In this document: piece by piece, positions 9,260 to 18,023 of the stretch
Layout of the letters: every line of letters begins with the position of its first letter
Position numbering within the stretch: position 1 is the first letter of the stretch
Source: Chromohalobacter canadensis
GTDB lineage: Bacteria; Pseudomonadota; Gammaproteobacteria; Pseudomonadales; Halomonadaceae
Direction: 5' to 3'
NCBI RefSeq assembly: GCF_034479555.1
Contig: NZ_CP140151.1
Location: forward strand, 310,001-374,000
Length of the DNA: 64,000 nt
The notes under the pieces: model-generated
What the model saw: the letters and a program-made list of their open reading frames with translations, nothing else
Databases searched by the model: none
What the model was told of the DNA's origin: nothing
Program-made: the position numbers and the translations under genes

Positions 9260-9326
9260 TGAGGGTCGCAAGCTGGAACGCCAGCCCGACTGGCGGCAGC
9301 CCCGTCGAATCTCGTTTCCCGCTCCA
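9260..9326 (+). pseudogene. Broken tRNA-Gly 3' half with hairpin insertion
   Basis: The last 22 bases of the upstream tRNA-Gly (9212-9233: T-loop end, acceptor strand and CCA) recur exactly at 9305-9326. A second match, GAGGGTCGC, lies at 9261-9269, corresponding to the variable arm of the tRNA at 9199-9207. Between the two matched pieces are about 35 bases holding a perfect 6-bp hairpin (CGCCAG at 9279-9284, CTGGCG at 9290-9295). The 5' half of the tRNA is absent. It could be a decayed tandem copy or the scar of an integration event. Confidence 0.7.
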
Positions 9327-9363
9327 AACTCGAACGTTGACCGTTCTTGAACGAGTGCAACAA

Positions 9364-9437
9364 GGCTGGATGGCAGAGTGGTGATGCAGCGGACTGCAAC
9401 TCCGTTAACGCCGGTTCGATTCCGACTCCAGCCTCCA
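9364..9437 (+). tRNA. tRNA-Cys (GCA)
   Basis: A 74-base cloverleaf with encoded CCA, starting GGCTGGATGGC. The anticodon loop CTGCAAC gives anticodon GCA in a GGA/TCC-type stem. The T arm is GGTTCGATTCC. Acceptor GGCTGGA pairs with TCCAGCC. Confidence 0.96.
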
Positions 9438-9471
9438 TTTCTTCTGCGGTGTTCCCCTTCCGTATCCGTTA

Positions 9472-9558
9472 GCCCGGATGGCGAAATTGGTAGACGCAAG
9501 AGACTTAAAATCTCTCGGTGGTAACACCGTGCCGGTTCAAGTCCGGCTCCGGGCACCA
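9472..9558 (+). tRNA. tRNA-Leu (TAA)
   Basis: An 87-base class II tRNA with the long variable arm (CGGTGGTAACACCG) and encoded CCA. The anticodon loop CTTAAAA gives TAA. Acceptor GCCCGGA pairs with TCCGGGC. Last gene of the tRNA cluster. Confidence 0.96.
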
Positions 9559-9647
9559 GTAGAATCAAGCGCTTGGCGCCCTCTCCTACTAGCATTTCTA
9601 CCGACAGCCTCTAAAGTGGCAATAAAGTGCCCACCACGCGCTTGATT

Positions 9648-10463
9648 TCAGTGCGCCGGCATGCTGGCGAGATGGCTGGAACTTGGCGAGGAAACCGTGG
9701 CATGCCAGATGGACTGACGCCCACGCCCATCCGCCAGTGCCGTTAGCCCGTCCAGGTCGTCAATCCTGATTTCTCGCCCCTTTGCCGTAAGCAATTCCAA
9801 GTCTTGGAAACGCCCTAATAGACGGCTCACCGTCTCGACCGCCAACCCTAGATAGTTGCCGATATCGCTACGCGACATGGAAAGGCGGAAGCTGAACGGC
9901 GAATAACCTTGTTGTCGAAAGCGCGTCGACAAGGCAAGCAGAAAGCTGGCCAAACGAACATCGGACGTTCTATTCAGAAATAGACGCACCATCATGCGCT
10001 CCTGATGCAGCGCGCGACTCATTACCCGTAGAAAACAACCGTTCATGCCCAGCTCCCCCGGTCTCTTTTGGGCAAGTTCTTCGAGCGCTTCAGGCAATAT
10101 TTCGCAGACGGACGTCGTTTCCAATGCCTGCGTCACCCCTGGATGAAAACCACTACTGATGGCATCAAGCCCCACTACTTCCCCGGGCAAATAAAACTGA
10201 GTAATGTGTTCTTCATTGGTGATATCACGATAAACTTGCTTCAAGCTTCCGCAGCGAACGATATACAGGCTCTTGAACTCTTCACCTTGTGCGAAGAGCG
10301 TTTGGCGCTTTCTCAAAGGCGATACCTGACGGCTGATGGTACTGAACGTGTCCAGATCACCCACCGACAAGGGCGCCGGCAAGCACATGCTGCTCAAACG
10401 ATAGGTTTGCGTCGGCTGCTTGGACGGTGCCGAAAATCGAGAAGCTTTATATTGTGATGTCAT
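9648..10463 (-). CDS. FNR-like transcriptional regulator with an incomplete cluster site
   Basis: A 271-residue CRP/FNR family protein. The sensory domain includes LFAQGEEFKSLYIVRCGSL and GEVVGLDAISSGFHPG. The DNA-binding helix-turn-helix MSRSDIGNYLGLAVETVSRLLGRF keeps the Glu-x-x-Ser-Arg set that reads TTGAT half-sites. Aligned with E. coli FNR, cysteines 29 and 122 are kept (C27 in SSMCLP and the Cys in TSVCEIL). Those equivalent to 20 and 23 are T18 and Y21. The normal four-cysteine [4Fe-4S] oxygen sensor therefore cannot form as in FNR. The start has GGGAG at good spacing. Two TTGATA direct repeats lie upstream. Confidence 0.85.
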   Translation of the reverse strand: MTSQYKASRFSAPSKQPTQTYRLSSMCLPAPLSVGDLDTFSTISRQVSPLRKRQTLFAQGEEFKSLYIVRCGSLKQVYRDITNEEHITQFYLPGEVVGLDAISSGFHPGVTQALETTSVCEILPEALEELAQKRPGELGMNGCFLRVMSRALHQERMMVRLFLNRTSDVRLASFLLALSTRFRQQGYSPFSFRLSMSRSDIGNYLGLAVETVSRLLGRFQDLELLTAKGREIRIDDLDGLTALADGRGRQSIWHATVSSPSSSHLASMPAH

Positions 10464-10513
10464 CGTAGACTCCCTGCGTCTGAATCGGGTGTTCAGTATG
10501 CGTTAGAGTCTTT

Positions 10514-10530
10514 TTGATAACAGTTTGATA
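10514..10530. promoter_or_regulatory. TTGATA direct repeats upstream of the FNR-like gene
   Basis: TTGATA occurs at 10514-10519 and again at 10525-10530, 11 bases apart in the same orientation, 51 bases before the regulator's start codon. TTGAT is the FNR half-site, but FNR sites are normally inverted rather than direct, so binding is only a possibility. Confidence 0.3.
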
Positions 10531-10647
10531 TTCGCGTTTACATGTCTGGTTTTTCTCATGCCAATAACGAATTGCCGCGTAGCATGACACTCATCAAAGT
10601 CATGTGAGGCAACTCGCACTAGACTGTTTTACCCGTCAATAGCGTCC

Positions 10648-11103
10648 TTACATTGAGGCAAGACGTTCTTTATCGTAAGCGCCGGACATGCGCACCAGCG
10701 CCAGCGCTTCATCTCGAGAAGAGACCCGTTCGACACGCACGAGCTCATCGTCTAGACGCACTGACCCGCCTGTACGCTCGGCCAGCACCGATTCGAGCGT
10801 TTGCGTATCCAACTCGTCTCCGAAATGCAGCGTATCCACCTGCGCAGTATCGCGACTCGGCAGGTAGATCGTGCCATTGGAAAAGTCGATAGCGTAGGCA
10901 ATGACGCCGGGGATGATATAAAACAGCAGACCCACGCCATCGGCTATCGCTACTGCGGGATCGACACGCCCACTGGGCTGCCCCTTGCGTTCGGGATAGA
11001 ACACGGTCCCACACCCCGCCAGCGTCGTAGTGGTGGCCACGATGGTCAGCGCCGCCACCCAGCGGCGAGCCTGGAAGACTTTCCGGTCGTGCATGGCACT
11101 CAT
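10648..11103 (-). CDS. Predicted lipoprotein of unknown function
   Basis: A 151-residue protein with a signal sequence (RRWVAALTIVATTTTLAGC) ending in a lipobox, LAGC. The mature part begins at a lipidated Cys and contains GLLFYIIPGVIAYAIDFSNG, a hydrophobic segment followed by TIYLPS. This resembles the small YceK/YidQ-type lipoproteins, although only in general layout. The remainder is hydrophilic. ATG at 11103 has GAGGAT eight bases upstream; an in-frame GTG lies directly before it. It is isolated between the FNR-like gene and the divergent proS. Confidence 0.65.
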   Translation of the reverse strand: MSAMHDRKVFQARRWVAALTIVATTTTLAGCGTVFYPERKGQPSGRVDPAVAIADGVGLLFYIIPGVIAYAIDFSNGTIYLPSRDTAQVDTLHFGDELDTQTLESVLAERTGGSVRLDDELVRVERVSSRDEALALVRMSGAYDKERLASM

Positions 11104-11362
11104 CACTTTATCCTCTTACCCTGTTCACATACATTATTTAAGGCCAAGACTAGGGCATCCATAAGCCGGGTATTACGTGCGTAAGGATATCGCAAACGTC
11201 GCGGCAACGTGAGCCTGTCATTGCCGGGCTCGACGTCCGCCTCGGCGCTACAATGCGCATCGCTTTTGCCGCGTTTACGCCTTGACCGTACAATAGTCTC
11301 ATTTGCCGCGCCGCTTCAGAGCGACGTGATGTTAGGCCTCGAATCCAAGGAACCGCTTGTCC

Positions 11363-13084
11363 ATGCGCGCCAGTCAATTGTTGCTCTCCACCCTCAAGGA
11401 AACCCCCGCCGACGCCGACATCGTCAGCCACCAGTTGATGCTGCGTGCGGGCATGATTCGTCGCCTGAGCTCGGGGCTCTATACCTGGCTCCCCCTGGGG
11501 CTGCGCACGCTTCGCAAGGTCGAGAACATCGTGCGCGAGGAAATGAACCGCGCCGGCGCTCAGGAAGTGCTGATGCCGGCCATCCAGCCAGCGGAACTAT
11601 GGCAGGAATCCGGGCGCTGGGACCAATACGGCAACCTGCTGCTGCGCATTCGTGACCGCCATGATCGCGATTTCTGCTATGGCCCGACGCACGAGGAAGT
11701 GATCACCGATCTGGTGCGCAACGAAATACGCTCCTACAAACAGGTGCCCTCCAACTTCTACCAGATCCAGACCAAGTTCCGCGACGAGACGCGTCCGCGC
11801 TTCGGCGTCATGCGCGCCCGCGAGTTCATCATGAAAGATGCCTACTCGTTCGATATCGACCAGGCTGGTCTACAGCGCTCCTACGATGCGATGTATGACG
11901 CCTACATGCGCATCTTCAAGCGCCTGGGGCTGGATTTCCGCGCCGTCGAGGCCGACAACGGCGACATCGGCGGTACCGGCTCCCACGAGTTTCAGGTGCT
12001 GGCCGATTCCGGCGAGGACGCAGTCGTCTTTTCCACGTCGTCCGACTACGCCGCCAACATGGAGAAAGCCGAAGCGCTCCCCGCCCCACTCGGAGAGACG
12101 CCCACGCGCGGGGCGCCGCAGGAAGAGTTGCGTCTGGTCGACACGCCCAATGCGCGTACTATCGCCACCTTGGTGGAGCAGCATGGCTTGCCCATCGAGA
12201 AGACCATCAAGACTTTGATGGTGCATGCCGCTGAAGGTGGTCTGATCGCCTTGCTGGTGCGTGGCGATCACGAACTCAACGAGGTCAAGGCCGAAAACCT
12301 ACCCGAGGTTGCCGCCCCCCTGACCATGGCCAGTGAAGCGGAAATTCGCCAGGCAGTAGGAGCAGGCCCCGGCTCACTGGGCCCCGTCAATCTGGAGATG
12401 CCGCTGATCATCGATCGCAGCGTGGCGCTGATGAGCGACTTCGGTGCCGGCGCCAACATCGACGGCCAGCACTATTTCGGCATCAACTGGGAACGCGATG
12501 TCGCCCTGCCCAAGGTGGCCGACCTGCGCAACGTGGTCGAGGGTGACCCTTCGCCGGACGGCAAGGGCACACTGGCCATCGCACGTGGCATCGAAGTCGG
12601 CCATGTTTTCCAGCTAGGTACAAAGTATTCCACGGCGATGAATGCCACTGTGCTCGACGACAACGGCCAGGCAGTTCCACTGCTGATGGGTTGCTATGGC
12701 ATTGGCGTCACCCGCGTCGTCGCCGCCGCTATCGAGCAGAGCCACGATGACGGCGGCATCATCTGGCCGAATGCCATCGCCCCGTTCGAAGTCACGCTCG
12801 TGCCCATGAACGCGCATAAATCCGAACGCGTTCGCGAGCATGCCGAAACTCTTTATCAGCAACTCAGCGATGCCGGCGTCGACGTGCTGATCGACGATCG
12901 CGATTTGCGGCCTGGCGTCAAATTCGCCGATCAGGAGCTCACCGGGATTCCACACCGCGTCGTCATCGGCGAACGCGGGCTGGATAACGGCGAGCTGGAA
13001 TACAAAGGACGCCGCGATAGCGAGGTCACCATGGTGCCCGCCGATACGATGCTCGATTTCCTGCGTCAACGCCTGACATCCTGA
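11363..13084 (+). CDS. proS: Prolyl-tRNA synthetase
   Basis: Charges tRNA-Pro with proline. The 573-residue protein starts [20 protein letters not shown] and has class II motif 1 around [16 protein letters not shown]. Motif 2 includes [21 protein letters not shown]. Bacterial-type length reflects the inserted YbaK-like editing domain (about 225-405, with [17 protein letters not shown]), which removes mischarged alanine. The C-terminal anticodon-binding domain ends the protein ([21 protein letters not shown]). ATG at 11363 gives the conserved N-terminus; a TTG two codons upstream has a closer AAGGA, so the exact start is slightly uncertain. Confidence 0.96.
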   Translation: MRASQLLLSTLKETPADADIVSHQLMLRAGMIRRLSSGLYTWLPLGLRTLRKVENIVREEMNRAGAQEVLMPAIQPAELWQESGRWDQYGNLLLRIRDRHDRDFCYGPTHEEVITDLVRNEIRSYKQVPSNFYQIQTKFRDETRPRFGVMRAREFIMKDAYSFDIDQAGLQRSYDAMYDAYMRIFKRLGLDFRAVEADNGDIGGTGSHEFQVLADSGEDAVVFSTSSDYAANMEKAEALPAPLGETPTRGAPQEELRLVDTPNARTIATLVEQHGLPIEKTIKTLMVHAAEGGLIALLVRGDHELNEVKAENLPEVAAPLTMASEAEIRQAVGAGPGSLGPVNLEMPLIIDRSVALMSDFGAGANIDGQHYFGINWERDVALPKVADLRNVVEGDPSPDGKGTLAIARGIEVGHVFQLGTKYSTAMNATVLDDNGQAVPLLMGCYGIGVTRVVAAAIEQSHDDGGIIWPNAIAPFEVTLVPMNAHKSERVREHAETLYQQLSDAGVDVLIDDRDLRPGVKFADQELTGIPHRVVIGERGLDNGELEYKGRRDSEVTMVPADTMLDFLRQRLTS

Positions 13085-13090
13085 TCGGCA

Positions 13091-13120
13091 CCGGGGCATG
13101 CCCTGTGCGGCACGCCCCGG
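13091..13120 (+). terminator. Hairpin downstream of proS
   Basis: CCGGGGCATGCC (13091-13102) pairs with GGCACGCCCCGG (13109-13120) with one mismatch and a 6-base loop, starting 7 bases after the proS stop. Only a C/T-rich tail follows, so termination strength is uncertain. Confidence 0.5.
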
Positions 13121-13301
13121 ACTCCCTTCCCCTCGTCCTGGTTCACTGCCAAGATACGGACCAGACACCATCCCCAATGCAGTTCGCAGTCCGCGCGTTC
13201 TTGGCCATGCATGCGCCGCGCGCGTCACATAATAACGATTCGCCCGAGCCCATGCGTCGGCTGAACACCGACGCGCCTGGGGTCTTTCGACATGGCGTAG
13301 G

Positions 13302-15725
13302 ATGTCGCATGACGACTCATTTTTGCTTCGACAATCACCGGTGTCCCGCATGACACCCGATACCGCCGGCCAATTACACCGCTTACGTAAAGAACAACGT
13401 CGTAACAGCGTGCTTTTCTGCGTGTTTGCGGTAGGCAGTGGGACCGCCCTCGTAGCGTCGCTGCTATTCGAGCAACACCTATCCTGGTTGATGGCGATCA
13501 CGATCATGGTGATGCTGATGGGCGCCTTGCTGCGACATCGCATGGTTCAACAAACACGCCGCAACATTGCACAGTGGGAAACGCTGATGCAGGCGCAACA
13601 GCGCCAGGCGGATCAACAGGAAGCCTGGCGTCGCATGCGCGAGCTTCTGCAGCGCGATCTCGATGAGGATACCTTCCTGCACACCTTGCTCGACACCAGC
13701 GCCGAGGTGCTAGGCGCGGAGCGGGCCAGTCTATGGTTCCTGGACGAAGATCGCGCCCTGACCTGTCGCATGTCGCTCGTTGACGCACTCATTGGCATCA
13801 GGCTGGCGCCCAATGGATTGGATGGCTATCTCGCGTCACTGACGCAAAACCCGTGCTTGGTCACGTCCGACGCTCAGCATGACGAACGCCTCAGCGGCCT
13901 ACGCCCTTACCTTCGCGAAAATAATATTCACTCCATGCTGGACGTGGGGATCTTCGTCGGCGGTGAGCTGCGCGGGGCAATCTGCTGTGAGTCGACCTCT
14001 CCCCGCGAGTGGCACGGCGATGAAATCACTACCCTGATGGGGTTCGCGGGATTGCTCTCCCAGTTTTCGGAATCTTTGCGCCGTCGCGAGGTAGAGCATG
14101 ACCTGCATCGCCAACTCCACCATGACGAAGTCTCGGGACTGGCAACACTGAGAGGCCTCCTCGAACGTCTGCAAACGCTGACGCAACGTGACGAGGCGTT
14201 CCACCTGTTGGTGTTACGACTAGGCGGTCTCGGCCATATCAACGAGACACTCGGCCAACAGGCCGGTGATGAAGCGATTCGTCAGGTGGCCGAGAAGCTC
14301 AAGGAACGTCTGAGCGAACTGCAAGGCAGCATTCACGTCGGTCGCCTCCCGGCCAATCGCCTGTTGATCGCGATTCCCGGGCAAACAGATGAATCGCTGC
14401 GCCATTACTGCCTGGAGCGGCTTCTCTCAATGGGCGAGAACAGCTGGCGTATCTTCGGCACGCCCAGTCAGCTGCGTTTCAATGCTGGGGTGGCCCGCTA
14501 CCCGCGCGACGCCCAGGATATCGAATCGCTGTTACAACGCGCCGAACTCGCAGTGCAGCACGCACGCGAGACACCACCGCCTCACTTGGCGTTCTACACC
14601 AGCCAACTAAGCGATTGGGAACAGCGCCTCAACCGTCTGGAACGCGAATTGCGTACGGCGCTCGACGAACACCAGTTTCGTCTGTATCTACAAGGACAGT
14701 TCGACTCCGCAGGACGCCTCGCGGGGGCCGAAGTGCTCTTGCGCTGGCAACATCCACGCGAAGGACTGCTGGCACCAGGCAGCTTCATTGCCGAAGCCGA
14801 GTATAGCGGCTTGATCAGGCCCATGGGGCAGTGGGTGCTCGACCAAGCCTGCGCCTTGCTCGGCGGCGCGCTGCAGAGCAGTGAGCTGTCGCTCTCGGTC
14901 AACGTTTCAGTACAACAGCTACATGACGACGCCTTCATGACCCACTTGACGCAATTGCTCGAGCGTCACGACTTCGCGCCTCGACGGCTGATCCTGGAAG
15001 TCGTCGAATCGCTTCTCGTCACACCGGGGATCGCCGCCAGACTCAATGCGCTGCGTGAACTCGGCGTACGTCTCGCCCTCGACGATTTCGGCACAGGCTA
15101 TTCGTCGCTACGTTATCTACAGGATTTTCGCGTCGACGAGATCAAGATCGACAAGGTCTTCGTCGATGCCATCACGCCGCAACGCGATGCGCCGTTAGTC
15201 CGCTCGATCATCGCGCTTGGCCAGGCGTTAGAACTACGAGTGGTCGCTGAAGGCGTGGAAAACGCGGTGCAGCAAGACTATCTGTGCGCACGTGGCATCG
15301 ACTGTCTGCAAGGCTACCCTGGCACGCCCCGAGCCGGTGGATACATTCTTGCGCCGCATGGAAGAGGCGTCGGCAGGATAGACGCCCACGACCCAACAGC
15401 TATTGCTTGCGATCCTCGACCTCGGATGCTGTCACATCTGCAGCCAATGGGTGGCCCTTGGCCAGTTCGGCGCGTCTCGCCGAGCGGACATCGAGAATTT
15501 CGACACGAAACACGAGGTCCTGCCCCGCCAGCGGATGATTGGCATCCACTGTCACCTGCGTGTCATCCGCCTCTATCAAGGTCACCGTGCGCGGTCCATC
15601 GGGGCCCTGCGCCTGAAAACGCATACCCGGTGATAACTCTTCGACGCCGGGAAAAGCCGTGCGCGCCACTGTCTGCACGAGATCAGGCTCATGCGCCCCA
15701 TAGGCTTCCTCGGGCGCCAGATTGA
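13302..15725 (+). CDS. Membrane GAF-GGDEF-EAL protein, frameshifted at the C-terminus
   Basis: Predicted cyclic-di-GMP signalling protein. Two hydrophobic helices near residues 40-75 are followed by a GAF domain, a GGDEF domain and an EAL phosphodiesterase domain. The GGDEF motif is degenerate (PANRL in GRLPANRLLIAIPG), so cyclase activity is unlikely. The EAL domain has EVL for EAL but keeps NVSVQQL, LILEVVE, LDDFGTGYSSLRYL and AEGVEN. After CLQGY (15306-15317) the open frame leaves family similarity and runs 136 codons, antisense to the next gene. Removing one C of 15317-15319 restores LARPEPVDTFLRRMEEASAG and a stop at 15379-15381, only 18 bases short of the neighbour. The original gene therefore probably ended at 15381. 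The start could also be ATG at 13350. Confidence 0.8.
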   Translation: MSHDDSFLLRQSPVSRMTPDTAGQLHRLRKEQRRNSVLFCVFAVGSGTALVASLLFEQHLSWLMAITIMVMLMGALLRHRMVQQTRRNIAQWETLMQAQQRQADQQEAWRRMRELLQRDLDEDTFLHTLLDTSAEVLGAERASLWFLDEDRALTCRMSLVDALIGIRLAPNGLDGYLASLTQNPCLVTSDAQHDERLSGLRPYLRENNIHSMLDVGIFVGGELRGAICCESTSPREWHGDEITTLMGFAGLLSQFSESLRRREVEHDLHRQLHHDEVSGLATLRGLLERLQTLTQRDEAFHLLVLRLGGLGHINETLGQQAGDEAIRQVAEKLKERLSELQGSIHVGRLPANRLLIAIPGQTDESLRHYCLERLLSMGENSWRIFGTPSQLRFNAGVARYPRDAQDIESLLQRAELAVQHARETPPPHLAFYTSQLSDWEQRLNRLERELRTALDEHQFRLYLQGQFDSAGRLAGAEVLLRWQHPREGLLAPGSFIAEAEYSGLIRPMGQWVLDQACALLGGALQSSELSLSVNVSVQQLHDDAFMTHLTQLLERHDFAPRRLILEVVESLLVTPGIAARLNALRELGVRLALDDFGTGYSSLRYLQDFRVDEIKIDKVFVDAITPQRDAPLVRSIIALGQALELRVVAEGVENAVQQDYLCARGIDCLQGYPGTPRAGGYILAPHGRGVGRIDAHDPTAIACDPRPRMLSHLQPMGGPWPVRRVSPSGHREFRHETRGPAPPADDWHPLSPACHPPLSRSPCAVHRGPAPENAYPVITLRRREKPCAPLSARDQAHAPHRLPRAPD

Positions 15726-15906
15726 TCGCACGGGCATCACCGCCAGAAAGCCCCTCCAACGCTGCCTCCAGACCTAGCAGGATATTGGCGTGGCCATGCA
15801 GGTATTCGAGCGGCTCCTCGCGACGACGCGAGTCGTCGAGCACGTGTCCGGCCGAGTCGCACAACACATAATGCAGGCGAACGACGTGTTGCGGCGAGAT
15901 GGTCAT
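15400..15906 (-). CDS. FKBP-type peptidyl-prolyl isomerase, SlyD/FkpB-like
   Basis: A 168-residue protein beginning MTISPQHVVRLHYVLCDSAG, with the SlyD-type FKBP fold. PLEYLHGHANILLGLEAALEG forms the first part of the active site, and APEEAYGAHEPDLVQTV and VDANHPLAGQDLVFRVEILDV form the IF domain boundary and the last strand. These proteins catalyse proline cis-trans isomerisation and act as chaperones. SlyD itself ends with a histidine-rich metal-binding tail. Here the tail (EVEDRKQ) has no such stretch, so FkpB/SlpA-like function is as likely. It is convergent with the EAL gene, whose frameshifted reading frame crosses it antisense. Confidence 0.88.
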   Translation of the reverse strand: MTISPQHVVRLHYVLCDSAGHVLDDSRRREEPLEYLHGHANILLGLEAALEGLSGGDARAINLAPEEAYGAHEPDLVQTVARTAFPGVEELSPGMRFQAQGPDGPRTVTLIEADDTQVTVDANHPLAGQDLVFRVEILDVRSARRAELAKGHPLAADVTASEVEDRKQ

Positions 15907-15941
15907 GAAAACTCCTGGTCTTTACAACATTGAGCGGCGTG

Positions 15942-16490
15942 TCATGTCGTGCGGCGTAGACCGCCCACCGGTAACTCGAGGCGCTGCTGATGATGCAGCA
16001 TGTTGAGCAGAACGATGGCGCGCTCTTCCCCCTTCTGGGTCTCGAACACGGCCTTGAGCGCCTGAAAGGGGCCTTCGGTGATCTCGACGATTTCACCGGG
16101 GCGAAAGTAGACGTTGCCCGCCTCACGCACCGTCTCATCGCGCTGGGAACGGACGACCAGCATCTCGACCAACGTGTCCGGCACGGGTAGCGGCTCGTCG
16201 CCGAACGCAACCAGCCTCAACACGCCTCGCGTGGAGCGGATAGGGCGCCAATTGCTGGCCACCCGGTCAAGACGAATGAACAGATAGTGAGGAAACAAGG
16301 GTTCGGCAATCCAGACCAACTTGTTGCGACGCTTCTTCTGCACCTCGAGCAGCGGATGGAAGACACGATAGCCTTGATTGGTCAGGTGCTCACTGGCACG
16401 GAAAGACTCCCCACCCTTGCACTGCACCACGTACCAGCGCGGGCAGGCGGCCGCGTCATCGAGCGCGCTTGGATCGAGCTGATCGGTCAT
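15942..16490 (-). CDS. rfaH: Transcription elongation factor RfaH
   Basis: A 182-residue NusG paralogue. The NGN domain starts PRWYVVQCKGGESFRASEHL and includes GYRVFHPLLEVQKKRRNK and PLFPHYLFIRLD. The C-terminal part has GEIVEITEGPFQALKAVFE, a KOW-like segment. RfaH replaces NusG on RNA polymerase at ops sites to let long surface-polysaccharide or virulence operons be transcribed. NusG itself would be expected beside secE and rplK, and the EPLFPHYLF sequence is RfaH-like, so RfaH is preferred. No ops site is visible in the window. Confidence 0.85.
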   Translation of the reverse strand: MTDQLDPSALDDAAACPRWYVVQCKGGESFRASEHLTNQGYRVFHPLLEVQKKRRNKLVWIAEPLFPHYLFIRLDRVASNWRPIRSTRGVLRLVAFGDEPLPVPDTLVEMLVVRSQRDETVREAGNVYFRPGEIVEITEGPFQALKAVFETQKGEERAIVLLNMLHHQQRLELPVGGLRRTT

Positions 16491-16647
16491 GTCCTCTGGC
16501 CTTCATCGTCGGGGTATGCCACGGTACGCAACCTGCGTTTTCGACACGCGCCTGGGCGCGGGCCGTTACCATGCAAACACTGCATTCTAGCATTGTGCCG
16601 GATTCATGTCCGAGCCGCATCGGGCGGCTCGCCCACGGGAGGAACCG

Positions 16648-17985
16648 ATGACTCACGATGTCGCACACCGCCGCTGGCGCGACGCCTTGGCGGTTTATCT
16701 GCAGGCACCGGTCATCACCATGCTGTTTCTCGGCTTCGCCGCCGGCCTACCCTTCCTACTGGTGTTCTCGACACTCACGGCGTGGCTGCGTGACGCCGGA
16801 GTGGATGTCGCTGCCATCGGGTTCTTTTCCTGGATCGGCATTCTCTATTCGATCAAGATCGCCTGGGCGCCGATCGTCGATCGTGTCGCCGTGCCCGGTT
16901 TGGGCCGCTGGTTCGGTCAACGCCGCAGTTGGATGCTCTGCGCTCAGTTGACGATCGCCGCGGGGCTGCTGGGCCTGGCTGCCCTCTCGCCGCCCGCGCA
17001 CCTCATCTCCATTGCCGGTCTGGCCCTATTGGTCGCGTTCGGCGCGGCGACGCAGGATATCGTCATCGATGCCTATCGCATCGAGTCCGCGGAGGAAAGC
17101 GTACAGGCCGCCATGGCCTCGACCTATATCATCGGCTATCGCGGCGGGCTCCTCGCCGCGGGTGCCGGGGCGCTTTATATCGCCGACGCGGTCTCTTGGC
17201 ATGCCGCTTACGCGTGCATGGCCGCGCTCGTCGGAATCGGCGTGATCACTACTCTGGTGAGACCGGAACCGCAGCGCTCGACGCTTGGCATCCAACTCGC
17301 CAGCGAACCACGCGTACGCGCATTTTTGTACAAGCACCGGCACGCACCTCGCCGGCAACGACGTCTTGGCGCCTGGGTCATCGGGGCCATCGTCTGCCCC
17401 TTCACCGATTTCTTCGCCCGTCATGGGCGCACGGCTCTATGGTTCTTGCTGTTCATCGGTCTCTACCGCATCAGCGACCTGGCGATGGCCGCGATGGCCA
17501 ATCCGCTCTATATCGACCTGGGCTTCAGTCTCTCCGAGATTGCCAATGTGACCAAGGTATTCGGCATCGCCATGAGCATTCTCGGCGGTGTGGCCGGCGG
17601 GCTTTTGGTCGTACGCTTTGGGCTGGGACGAATGCTGGTGGCGGGCGCCCTGGCGACCGCCCTCACCAACCTGATGTTCGTGGCCCTGGCCAACGCAGGA
17701 CACAACTTTCCCATGCTGGTAATGACCATCATGGGCGATAACCTCGCCAACGGCCTGGCGAGCACGATCTTCATCGCCTTTCTCTCGAGCCTGACCTCAC
17801 GTGCCTACACGGCAACGCAGTATGCCTTGTTCTCATCGCTGATGACGCTACCCGGCAAGTTTCTCGGCGGCTTCTCGGGGCTGGTGGTGGATGGTTTCGG
17901 CTACACAGGCTTCTTTACCGTCAGTGCGGCCTTGGGCGTGCCCGCCGTGCTCCTCGCGCTCTGGCTCGCTCGCACTCAACGCTGA
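16648..17985 (+). CDS. ampG: AmpG-type muropeptide permease
   Basis: Inner-membrane importer of GlcNAc-anhydroMurNAc peptides for cell-wall recycling; in many bacteria this also sets the signal for AmpC beta-lactamase induction. The 445-residue protein is a major facilitator with about 12-14 hydrophobic segments. It has the characteristic FLGFAAGLPFLLVFSTLTAWL and SIKIAWAPIVDR blocks near the N-terminus, then AFGAATQDIVIDAYRIE. The frame extends 14 codons upstream, but AGGAG five to six bases before the ATG at 16648 marks the start. It is divergent from rfaH. Confidence 0.9.
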   Translation: MTHDVAHRRWRDALAVYLQAPVITMLFLGFAAGLPFLLVFSTLTAWLRDAGVDVAAIGFFSWIGILYSIKIAWAPIVDRVAVPGLGRWFGQRRSWMLCAQLTIAAGLLGLAALSPPAHLISIAGLALLVAFGAATQDIVIDAYRIESAEESVQAAMASTYIIGYRGGLLAAGAGALYIADAVSWHAAYACMAALVGIGVITTLVRPEPQRSTLGIQLASEPRVRAFLYKHRHAPRRQRRLGAWVIGAIVCPFTDFFARHGRTALWFLLFIGLYRISDLAMAAMANPLYIDLGFSLSEIANVTKVFGIAMSILGGVAGGLLVVRFGLGRMLVAGALATALTNLMFVALANAGHNFPMLVMTIMGDNLANGLASTIFIAFLSSLTSRAYTATQYALFSSLMTLPGKFLGGFSGLVVDGFGYTGFFTVSAALGVPAVLLALWLARTQR

Positions 17986-18023
17986 ACGTGGCATCCAAAG
18001 CGGCCACGCTCGCATGACGCCCC

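Noticed and set aside
9562..9648. Inverted repeat after tRNA-Leu (AATCAAGCGC and GCGCTTGATT)
   Set aside because: The arms are too far apart (over 60 bases) to call as a terminator, and no T-run follows; left out as a feature.
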